Below, one piece after another: positions 36,724 through 47,800 of a DNA stretch of 64,000 nt; the stretch's first letter is position 1, and the number at the start of each line of letters is the position of its first letter. Location: NCBI GenBank assembly GCA_022702705.1, contig CM040439.1, forward strand, positions 28,515,345 to 28,579,344, written 5' to 3'. This stretch comes from Papilionanthe hookeriana x Papilionanthe teres. Taxonomy: Eukaryota > Streptophyta > Magnoliopsida > Asparagales > Orchidaceae. Under the pieces are notes generated by a model. The model did no database searches, had not been told where the DNA came from, and worked only from the letters and a program-made list of their open reading frames with translations. A program made the position numbers and the translations under genes.

Positions 36724-37110
36724 GTTGAGAAAAATGAGGACTCGTTTAGAAAACTTTTTTTAAAAATTTAGGATTTTAATATATTCGTTCGTGCGAAAGT
36801 ATGTACTCGTCCGTGGAAAAATTAAGTATTGGTTGGGCAAAGCGAAGTACTATTCGAGGAATGTTGGTTTGCAATATAACATTTTGTGCAGGAACACTGA
36901 AGATCCACAGTGTCTTTTAAGATCATAGGTTTAAATTTTGCACTTTTGTTCTCTAGTCGCAGTGTCTCATGTCACTGACCAGCTCGTTTCTTAAGACAGT
37001 TGAGAAGACTGATATTCTTCCGTGCACCCAAACAAGAGTTGACGGCAGGAGGCTGCCGAACTTTTGGGTGATTTGGACTTGTTATTCACTTTAACCCTGA
37101 ATTTTCAAAC
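36724..37110 (+). repeat. dispersed repeat C, opposite orientation
   Basis: TACTCGTCCGTGGAAAAATT, TTGGTTTGCAATATAACATT, CGCAGTGTCTCATG and CTGACCAGCTCGTTTC correspond to the reverse strand of the copies in the PILS introns. Confidence 0.7.
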
Positions 37111-40100
37111 TTATAAAATGAATAATTTGAATTTTAAAATTAGTTAAAAATTTTGAGATTTTAAATTTTTAGGATCCATAGTCTTAAAAGTATTAAAAAA
37201 TTTAGGTTTTTAGGGCTTTTAAAGATATTATTAATTTATGAGCTTTTCAAAGTTCAAATTCTAAAGTCTAAAATCATATTGTTGTGCAAACACTATGCTC
37301 TAAATGATCTCAATCTTTATAAGCCCAAGGATGTTGTAGCATCCCATCTTAATTTCTCCTTATAAAATGTTGTTTTCATTCTTTTTAATGGAACTCGGAG
37401 TTGCCAGCTTTTCTTCTTATTATCGTGTTAATCTCGTTTCCAATATTCTCCTTTATGAATCATCAAAATCATTCGAATAAGGAAATGTATCAAAAAATAA
37501 GACGATACAACCAGAGTAGACAGACAAATATCAAAGAATGTGGAGAACTTGTATTGGAGTGATCTTCGTATGATGGGCCAAAGGCATATGTCCAAAATAA
37601 ATCAGAACAAAATATTTTAAAATCATATGCAGGAAGAAAGCCCTAACATATGTAACCCACATACCAAACAAATCTTAGATTTTACTTCTCTCTTATGGGC
37701 TCAAGAACAACTTCCAAAGAAACATGTTCCTTTGGTTAATTATGTATTGGGGGATACCTAAGTATATTCTCGATTAATAAAAAACTGTTGCTTACACGTT
37801 ATGATAACTGGTGAGATAGGTAGACCAAAGGGAAATGGTTACCTCAAGTAGGAACGTCTTGGTGCTTCAAAGTCTATATTGAACCGTAAGGGCAGAGAGA
37901 AATTATCTCACGTCCCAAATGGATGGTGGCTCATCGAAAATTGAGCCTCTATAAGGAAACCGGGTTATCAAGCAAGATTATTCCACGAAATCGAGGCCAT
38001 ACTGAACCAGAAGGGTAGAGGGTGAATCGTCATATTCTAAAAAGGCAGCGACCTGTCAGCTGAGTGAGGCCCACTGGATGACAACAATGGTACGTCAAAG
38101 AAATTCCTGAGATGAACGGGGCTTTCAAAGAAAGGTAAGAGAAACCTAATAGAAGTAGTCAGGTAAGGATTCTATGAACCTGTCGTCCCGAGCATCTAAG
38201 GCCCTAAGTTTACCAGGTTGTGAAGATAGTTGATCCAACCCGACCTGAGACTTTTTGTTAGCAACTCATGTGCTGCATCATTCAAATAATCCCGGTGGCC
38301 CTAAGGTCAGAGGAAAGAAGCCTCTAAATTCTATGACCCTAAACATTTGGAACTGATATTATTTGGGACTTACACATGCCAACATATGTGACAGGAGTCT
38401 ATGGGAATAGAAAGAGAAGGGCGACCTGGCTACAAGGCCAAGATCACCTCACAAAGAATTACGCCCCTTCTGGGTCATGGAGCCTTTGAACGTCCTATGT
38501 GGTCTTGACAATCACCAAAGTAGAAATTAATATACACTTGGTCGGTCGGGTTCAAGAAGCACGAGGGTTTCTCCTCGGGACATAATGCAATTATCTAGAG
38601 CAATCCATAAATATTGAGGCCTTATTAGGCATGATTGGGAGATGGCTATGCATGTGGCCCCATTTAAGATCTGGCTTAAAGGCCATGCAAAGAATAATAG
38701 CAGTATTGAATAATGTTGAATTTATAAGCCTAAATTTTAGATTCTTATCTTAATCTTTTATTAAAATTTTTAGTAAAAAAAATTATAATCTTTGGTTCTT
38801 TAAAGAGCCTAGGTTATATTTCGTTAAACACCCAAGATAAACAACAATAATGAACGAGAAACTGGTAATCACACAGTAGAAAAGTAAATAAGCCAAATTA
38901 AAGAAAAACAAGTTGGGTGCTGCTGGGTCAGTAACATACCCCAGAAAATCCAAAAAACAAAAAAAAGGTCAGAAACCGCATATTCATACATGGTTCAAAA
39001 ATGTATACATAAATATCAAAAGTTAAAATTAAAATACGTGACATGAACATATGCTCATTGTCCTCGTCATGCGGTTCCATGCTTTAAGCTCTTCAGAACC
39101 CATGTCCATATCTTATTTCCGCAACAGACTCTATCAAAAGACTCCAAAAATACATAAATAAGTAAAAAAAAAAAAAACACCATATGCAAAATAGAGTTGT
39201 TAACATAGTTTATCTCATGCAATGTTAATAAACCATGCTGCAAGAGGAGGGCTTATCAAACACTGGTAGGAAATGCATTAGCATAAATCATCACTTCTCT
39301 CATTTCTCGGCATTGTTCCCTTGAAGAAAACACCCTAATATTGCTGGTTTTATTTTTTGTTTGTGAAAATAAAATTTAATATATATTTGATTTTTGGATA
39401 AGTATGTTGATTTATTTTTTTTGAAAAATTGTTTGATTTTGAAAATAAGACAGAACATATCTCAAACATTTATTTGTTTAAATAATCGAATATAACATTA
39501 CAAGTAATATCATCTCGAAAGAAGAAAATATCAGTTAATAACGAGTTCAATTATTCAAACTAAAAAATTCATGTATTTTTTTGGTTTGCGAAAATACCAA
39601 CTGATTGTTCCCCTAGTTAGCCGAAGACTATATAGGGTTTAGATTATTCGGTTACTAATTTTTCTATAGTCGCAAGTCATTATAGTTAATTACATCTTAA
39701 GCGACCAAAATTACTTAAGAAAACTTGTGATTAAGATTGAGATTTTGTCTTCAATAATTAAAAGTTTAGTTTTCACGATAGATCATAGAAAAAACAACTC
39801 GAAAAGGCTCAATGCAGAACAATTTTTTTGAAACCCAAATAAATGAAAAATAGGAGATGTCGAAAATACCGAAAAAACCTCAGGGACATCTCAAACTAAC
39901 CAATGATTTGGCTTTGCATCTTTGAAAGAAAACTTATTTGATATTTTAATCTTATAATTTATTTAAAAATTTAAGACTTACATCTGCACGACATACAATC
40001 ATGCAAATAATCTAAGAAGATAAGATAATTTATGTCGTACCGAACTATGCCTCAAAATCCTAAAAAAAGTTAGAGTTTTTATCGCATGACATACAATCAT

Positions 40101-40984
40101 GTGAAAACCTACAAGATAGTGTGCGGTTTCACGCCGTTCTAGACGAACGACCTACAAATTCAAAAGGTTCATGTTGATTAAGTCTATATAAAGAAAGAGA
40201 AAACCATACCTTAGTAGGCCTACCCTAGGTTTTTGTCGTTTTTTTGGTTGTTATGATCTTGGGAAGTTTATTTTGAATTGATGTTTATTATTGAATTGAT
40301 TAAAAGGAGAATTTTATTTTATGTTAAGCGAATCCGGTCAAGAACCCATGGTTTCATCATCCCAGCATCGCTGTTAATTTTGAATTTACTTAGTGTAATG
40401 TTAAACTTCTTTAGACCGGAGGACTCTCATTAGTAACAATGAATTTCCTCATCCAAAAAAACCCTGGTATATCTCAAATGATGAATTAATATTATTATTA
40501 TGTTACTTTTAATATTATATCTTCTGTGAATGGTTTGAATTGACTTATTAAAAATTCAAATAATTGTGATTTTATTTAATTGAATAGATTTTGTTAAAAT
40601 TATTTTGTCAAATGAATATGTTCGTCAGATGTTCTAAGGTCTCAAGCTAAACATATGTCCCACATCCTCTATCAAAGGGATTCGTTTTCACGTGTCAGGA
40701 ATATAGCAAGTAAAAGATGAATAAAAGTATCACATGCATAAATAGAGCATACACAATCAAGTGCGGTAAATGAGAAAGTAGTAGAACATACCTGTCTCCT
40801 TTGATGCTATTTCAAGTAATTTATTTTTTTTTAAATAATTACAATATACGAATCCATACCTATTTACTTATATTAAAAAAAAATATTGCATAGGTTTGCA
40901 TAGAAGAAGCTAGGAAACCGCCCCAGTTGCACACTTAAACCGAAAAGAATTAAGGTCTCAAGTAAAGGTTTTTGGCAGAGAACC
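37111..40984. other. intergenic; unassigned middle-GC block then AT-rich DNA
   Basis: 37800-38700 is less AT-rich than its surroundings and has an internal echo (CTATATTGAACCGTAAGGGC and CATACTGAACCAGAAGGGT), as retroelement remnants often do, but no domain could be read. 38700-40980 is AT-rich with nothing recognised. Confidence 0.5.
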
Positions 40985-41134
40985 AAATAGCAATTTCCTT
41001 ATGTGCTACAACTTTGAGATGAAGGCCTGACACAATGTGCTTATATATTCGAGAACCCCGCGTCATGGGGGATCGAACCAGTGACCTGAGGAGACTTATA
41101 GAGAACCCCACCAACCAACAGACCATAGCTCGCG

Positions 41135-41137
<3 letters not shown>
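40985..41137 (-). mobile_element. tRNA-derived SINE, minus strand
   Basis: On the minus strand GAGCTATGGTCTGTTGGTTG is followed by ACTGGTTCGATCCCCCATG (B box). A CA microsatellite adjoins its head. Confidence 0.55.

Positions 41138-41175
<38 letters not shown>
41138..41175. repeat. CA/TA microsatellite
   Basis: A run of CA followed by TA next to the minus-strand SINE. Confidence 0.92.
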
Positions 41176-41518
41176 AATGGCATGAATGTTATGGGTGGTA
41201 TAAATATAAAAAATGCAAAGTTTATGAGTTGGACATGTACAATGCTAAGTTTATATATAAATGTTTTCACCAACTAAATCTTGCTACAAACTTGTCGATC
41301 ATTAATCTATTTTATCAATGCATCTTCTTGCATGTGTTACTATCATACCCAAAAATCATTATGGGCTCATCCACCATTTCAGCTTTAGTTGACTTTGAAA
41401 CAATTTCAAATTGTCAGCTGTAGATTATGTAAGCAAGGTCTGGATCTGATGCCACTAACCCTCACCCAACTTCTTTATTAACTTCAACACTTATAAAACG
41501 TCACTTCAACTTGCACAC

Positions 41519-41905
41519 TGTTGAGAAAGAAAGAAACACAAGTCTAGAAAGAAACACAAAGATTTAATGAGGTTCGACAAAGAAGCCTACATCCTCGGGA
41601 GCAGAGCGACGACTTTTTCCTTTCAATTTCAGAAAAAAGTACAGAATAGCCATAGGGTTACAAATAAGACACAGACACGCACATATAACCCTAGTGTATA
41701 ATAAGTAATTACAAAGTTACCCCTATACCGTACTGTGGGGGCGTTGCTCCCGCACTCCCAACTCACATAACGAAACTCCACCGATTGGACAGATGCTTCC
41801 GCTCCACTCCGCTCGCGAGTTCTGCTACGCTCGCTTTGCTCCGCTGGCTCGTTCTGTTCCGCTCTAGCATCTATCCCTTATCTGGTATATGAGCCATACC
41901 TAACA
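41519..41905 (-). mobile_element. LTR of the TGTTAG...CAACA family, minus strand
   Basis: Read on the minus strand it starts TGTTAGGTATGGCTCATATACC at 41905 and ends CTCAACA at 41519, matching 7927-8304. It carries an extra GAGCGGA-like stretch (41800-41865). Flanks CACAC and CACCA are not a clean target duplication. A PBS-like GTGGCATCAGATCC on the minus strand about 60 bases further on (41443-41460) hints that some internal sequence remains. Confidence 0.8.
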
Positions 41906-42708
41906 CACCAATATGCATATTTTCAGAGATGACCAAAAATATACTTTTGTAGACATTCTTCAGGTACAAAACGATGTACTGCTGATACCAAGTCCTTTCT
42001 AGAACAAGATGTATTTGCAAAATGCAAGCATATTATGCCCAAAACCACTATTGTTGGCCCCATACTAAGGAAACAGTTGCTCAACAAACTAAACTTTAAT
42101 TCATGAAATGAAATCAAGTTCAGATTTTGCTCATTTTAATATGTTCCTCGGCAGTGATATCGTAGACCTAACCATAATGTGATGAGAAGGCAGGGTTTTA
42201 TAGGATTATTTGAGAATATACCGTATCAATCTCAACATCAACATGCATTGTAACATCATGGAGTTGGCAAATTAGCTGAGGAGGCAGAGATGGAGAATGT
42301 TGAGATCGACGACATCTTTCAGGAGTTCAGACTCTCTCTCAATCTCTTTCTACGATATAAGTTCTTTACCTGGTTGCCTGCACTCGCGAACAATACGAGA
42401 CTCAACTTCTTATAAGGATTCAACAAAGGTGTTTAATGGCATTTAGTATTTTCTACTTTCTAGACTACAAATGTCTCTTTTGCTAAGCAAAAGGAGAATA
42501 CAAAAATGTCCATTGCTGTATAATTGAATTCAAAAATTGAAGGTTCATGAAGCATTCCCCATTGGAGAACTGCAAGAGTTCACTTCTTTCAATTTTTTTT
42601 TTTATTTCTTGTGCTTTCAGTTGAGCTTTTGTATGTGTTCCTTGATTGTTTAACACTTTCCATGCAGCTGCTGATAATATGCTACGGAGGAAGAAAAGGA
42701 AGAAGATT

Positions 42709-43135
42709 TAGGGCTGTCAAAATGGCTCGTTGTTCGTGAACAGCTCGTGTTCGGCTCGTTCGCTAAGTTAATGAGTTGAACACGAACAAAGATTTGTTCG
42801 TTCGTGTTCTACTCGTTTTGGCTCGAAATACTATTCATCAATTATATATATATATTGATGAGTAGTATTTTAAAAAAATTTAATTGACTATAAAGCTAAA
42901 AAGATTTATAATCAATTAAAAGAAAATAGAATAAAAAATTATTACATTCAATTCAAATGATATTTTAATATAAATAATATTTTTTAAATCTTGTCCCAAC
43001 CCTTAACATCTTATGGTTACATGATTAAAACTATCAAAATTGTTCTTTGTTTGTGAACAGCTCGTGTTCGGTTTGCTAAGCAAACAAGCCGAACACGAGC
43101 GAGCCTCGCTCGTGTTCGGCTTGTTCAAACCCCTA
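42709..43135. mobile_element. hAT-like fold-back element
   Basis: Starts TAGGGCTGTCAAAATGGCTC and ends GTTCAAACCCCTA. Flanking 8-mers AGAAGATT (42701-42708) and AGAAGAAT (43136-43143) differ by one base, the length expected for hAT. Both arms repeat GAACAGCTCGTGTTCGG. Confidence 0.75.
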
Positions 43136-43194
43136 AGAAGAATATATCATCTGGCTTCTGTCGAATGGATGAGGTTTCATCTCCTCACGTTTAT

Positions 43195-43387
43195 CAAAAA
43201 CTCTACCTATCACCCAATTTCTCTATATTTACATGCCTTAACTCCTAAATTTTACTTTTTTACATTTATAACACCTAAATCTTTTGTATCACATAAACAT
43301 TATTACTATTTTAACTTTCATGATGAGGTAAGGTGGCATATATATGTGAAAATTGAAGTTTAGGTGCTAGGTATGTATGTAAATCTT
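43195..43387. mobile_element. fold-back MITE, family A, shortened loop
   Basis: Left arm TATCACCCAATTTCTCTATA and TTTACATGCCTTAACTCC; right arm TTGAAGTTTAGGTGCTAGGT followed by ATGTATGTAAATC. Confidence 0.7.
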
Positions 43388-43680
43388 TGTTTTTGTGAGC
43401 TTATATATTGCTTTATTTTCAAAGGAGTCGTATCATATAAAAAATATCACTACTTTGAATAAGATTGTGATATAACATCTGCATTAAAAATATTTCATAT
43501 TACATCAAAAATATCATTATTTTAAAGTGTAGTGCTAATAATTTTGAAATCCAACAAAAAAAATATATATATATGTTTTATGTCAAGTTTGTTGACTATC
43601 TAATGACTAATTATGAGTAGATTAATATAAGGTCATGTGCATAAGCCGTTCATTTGCTAAGCATATCATGCTATGCTTAA

Positions 43681-43893
43681 GGGTCCGTCTGGGGCAGCTG
43701 TGCGGTGATGGTGCGGTAGCGGTGCAACAGCGTATCTCAGTTTTGTTTATTTTGATAAATTAAATTTTGAAAGCTTTTTTAAAAAGCTCCAATCGGTCCA
43801 GACTAGATGTGGCAGCAGCTTTCTAGTTACAATCTGCAGCTTTTAGATGTGAACAACTGTTTTTTAATAAGTTGCGGTTTTTTCAAACAGGCC
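43681..43893. mobile_element. Harbinger-like MITE
   Basis: Starts GGGTCCGTCTGGGGCAGCTG and ends TTTTTTCAAACAGGCC, flanked by TTAA on both sides. The interior block ACTAGATGTGGCAGC / GCTTTCTAG is shared with 28990-29220 and 45731-45997. Confidence 0.72.
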
Positions 43894-44369
43894 TTAAGTA
43901 TCTTATCATTACGTCATTTTACTACTTCGATGCATTTAGAAGCTTTTGTAGAACTTGATATACTCTTAGTGGATCGAATTATTATATGTCAAAGAATCAT
44001 AATGAACTATCCCTATATTTTTGGCGTTTGTCGTAGTTAGGGGGAGAGTCAATCTAGGGATACCTCTAGAGGTTCTTAAATGAAACTCGTCAAATTTCAA
44101 GAGTTGATGCTATGCTCCTTTTAAAAATACTCCGAGCTCTCACATAAATAATTGAACCGAAAAAAGCATCAAGTTTATGTATAGGTTCTTCACTAAAGGT
44201 TGGGTGAGCTCATAAGATCTCCACCTTATTAAAGAACATCAGATAGCCAAGCCGCCATTAATGGGCGAGCATCAGAAAGTATCTAATGTCGGACAGTCTC
44301 CTAACTAAAGGTTCTAAAATAGCATGCCAGATCATGATTATAAGGAAGATGACTGTGTATATAACATGT

Positions 44370-44480
44370 TGTTAGATATGACTCATATACCAGATAATGG
44401 ACAAATGTATATATGTCTTGTTTGTAACCCTAGGTATTCTAGCTGCCGCTCTGCTCCCGATGACGTAGACATCTTTGCAT
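44370..44480 (+). mobile_element. truncated LTR of the same family
   Basis: TGTTAGATATGACTCATATACC followed by GATAATGGACA, TTGTAACCCTAGG and GACATCTTTG match the start and middle of the other LTRs. The 3' part is missing. It lies 330 bases upstream of the CHX start codon. Confidence 0.7.
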
Positions 44481-44649
44481 CATATGACATTCCTATGTAT
44501 TTACATATATATCCTCATGCAAATCTTCCTATTTATATAATAGTAATAAATGATTTGATTACCTTCATTTAACTAAATTTCCCTTTTGGGTGATGGTAAC
44601 AGATAAACTTTAGGGTTGGCTCTTCAAACCCAAGTCAATCCCAACCAAC

Positions 44650-44807
44650 CGTTCTCCTAATCTCTCTCTCTCACACGCAACTGATTCACATTCCCCTCTT
44701 TCTCATCTCCCCCTTTCCCCATTTCTCCGTCCCCCTCCATCCCCCCTCCCTCCCCACCACTCCTCGCCATTGCCAGCTTCGAATCAAGCTTGGATTTTTA
44801 ATCCATA
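44650..44807 (+). promoter_or_regulatory. pyrimidine-rich leader upstream of CHX
   Basis: Runs of CT and CCCT fill the 150 bases before the CHX ATG. Such tracts are common in plant 5' UTRs and core promoters (Y patch). No clear TATA box was identified. The start codon context is ATAATGG. Confidence 0.4.
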
Positions 44808-47800
44808 ATGGCGTCGGTGAACAGCTCCGGCATACAGTACTTGGTGGACACGAGGGGGAACAGGTCCATTCTGTCGCCGGTCGTCTGCTTCAATCCGAGG
44901 AGCACGGTGGTCGGCGGCGTGTGGCAGGGGGAGAACCTGTTCGAGTACTCCTTCCCCCGCTTCATTCTTCAGCTCCTGCTCATCGTCTTCCTCACTCGCA
45001 TCGTCGCGCTCCTCGTCCGCCCCCTTCATCAGCCCCGCTACCTCGCCAATGTCATCGTACTCTCTCTCTCTCTTTCTCTCTCTAAGCTCTCGCATGAAAA
45101 AAAATTACTTTTTTAAAAGTATAATAATGTAATTTTCTCGTAGTCACCACATTTTAATAATTCAAATTGAACAAAATAAATTTCTATCACGTATATTTTT
45201 GAAAAGCATCAAAATAAATAATTTCTCGAACAAAAATGTGATGACGGTCTGAAAAGTAAAGCAGACAGAATGTTGTTCTACACAGACTCTTAATGTTATG
45301 ATTTTCTTTTATAATTTAATCATTGAGAGTTTTGAATAAATGAAAAAATATATATATATTATGTATGGAGTAGGGTTGGTCTGGAGGATGGTCTGGATCG
45401 TACCACGTTGTTGATATAATGATATGGTGCAATTCACGCCGTTTTCTGGACGATATGATGCAATTCATGTCATTGTCAAGACATCCAGAGGACATGCATT
45501 TTTTTTAATGATGATTTTAATTTGTTGTTTGAAATTTAATTGATTTTATTATAAATAAAACTATTATTATTATTTTAAAAAAATGGATTTTAAGTCTAGA
45601 ACTTAAACAAAGAGAATGGGAAGGAGCATTTACTTCTCTTAATTGGAAAATTAAAATAACCTTTATACTTCATAAGATATTTATACAACTAATAAATAAA
45701 TATGTTTTACATAAAGTATCTGGCAACTTAGGGTCTGTTTGGGGCGGTAGCAGTCTGACATCGTATCGCAGTTTTATCTGTTGGAGTAAACGATTTTTTC
45801 ACAGTTTTTTAAATAAAGCTGTCGCTGAAATCTGTGTTTTTATGCCGATCCTGACTATATAGGGTGAAAACTTTCTAGATGCTATCTGACCTTTTATAAA
45901 AAAATGTATTAGTCACCGTAATTTTTTAAACCTTTAATTATTTTTCAACAGTTTCACAATTATTTTATAACAGGCTACAAATGCCCTAAACAGACCCATA
46001 GAAAAAAAAAATTATTGTATTACAAAACAATACTCTTACAATTCTCAAAAAAAAAAAAAAACTTTGGGCATTTACATGCATACAACATAATTTATATATA
46101 TTCATATACCTAATATCTAAATTTTCATATTTATTTATATAATATTCAAATCTTCAACATCACATCAAAAATATTATAATTATTAAAATTTTAGAAGTTA
46201 AATAAATTTATTTTCAAGCATAAGAGGAATAAATAAAGTTCCAAAATAGTCCTCACTATTTTAATCTCCAGACTCTTTAAATTTAGATTTAATTAGTCCC
46301 CACGAACGACCATTAGAGCTCAATTCAAAGTAGCTGAAGATTATTTTGATACTTCTATAAATTCTACGATCAAAAGAACCTCATCTAAATAATCTGGTAC
46401 TATGTTAACAGTTTCCTGATATATAAATGTATAAGAATAATGTACTATCTACTATGTATGTAAATATATATAAATATATAAGAATAATATATAATGTATT
46501 TTTTATTTGTTATTAAATTTTAAATGGTTTGATCATGACACACGTACATGCATCAGCTTCATAGTTCAAAAAATCACCTAGGTGCTTGATTTATAAATAA
46601 CATTGCTTCTTGTGTTCTGCATGTAATTTTCCCGAGTAGTGTCATTTTGGGCAGGTTGGTTGGGTTCGGGTCTGACTCGAAGATGTCCTAACTCGAATCG
46701 GATCAACCCGAATCTTACCTGAAGAAAAAACGGATCGAATCCTCTAACCTAAACTAAAGTCAAAAAATATCTCAGGTCAACCTGAAACTTTCGAGTCAAG
46801 TTTGAATCGTGTTGACATGTCGGCCAGGTTTGAGTCGGGTCAAAATAACTAGACATAAATCAAATCTTATAACTCAAATAATAAATGGATAAAATTCTTT
46901 TACTTACCGAATAGACTTTTTGCAGGGAGGAATCCTGGTGGGCCCCACAGTCCTGGGGCGAATCCCGTGGATCGCGACGAAGCTGTTCCCCCTCCCGAGC
47001 GTGATCGTACTGGAGAACATGGCCTACCTGGGTCTCATCTACTTCACCTTCATCAGCGGCGTGGAGATCGACCTCGTCGCCGTCCGCCGCACCGGCCAAT
47101 CAGCCGCCTTCTCCGTCGCCTGCACCGCCGTCCCCTTCGCCATCGGCGCCGCCGCTGCCTCCCCACTCCAACCCACCCTCAACACCGACGCCCACTCCAA
47201 CCTCCCCTCATTCATCGTCTTCCTCGGCGTCTCCTTCTCCGTCTCCTCCTTCTCCGTCCTCATCCGCACCCTCGCCGAGCTCAAACTCCTCAACTCCTCC
47301 ATCGCCTCCACCGCTCTCTCCGCCTCCATTCTCGTCGACAGCTTCGTCTGGATCCTTCTCGGCCTCGCCGTAACCCTGGCCCAAAACGACGGCGACCCTG
47401 CAATCAGTCTCTGGACCATCGTCTCGGGTCTCGGTTTCTACGCCGCCGCCCGCTTTCTCGTCCGCCCGGCCGTCGATTGGATCTCATCCCGAACCCCGGA
47501 GGGCGGCTCGATCAACGACTTCAGCGTCGGTGCGATGCTCGTCGGCGTCATGGTGGCGGCCCTCGTCGCCGATGCGATTGGGATTCACGCCGTTCTCGGG
47601 GCTTTCATATACGGATTCGTGATCCCGAGCGATAGTCCGGTGGGCACGGCGCTGATCGAGAGGCTCGAGGATTTCGTCGAGGGTTTGCTGTTGCCCCTGT
47701 TTTTTGGGGTCAGTGGGATTAAGACTAATATCGGAGCGGTGAGGGATGTGGTGGCGGCGGTGTTTCTGGTTCTGATAGTGGTGGCGTCTGCGGTGGCGAA

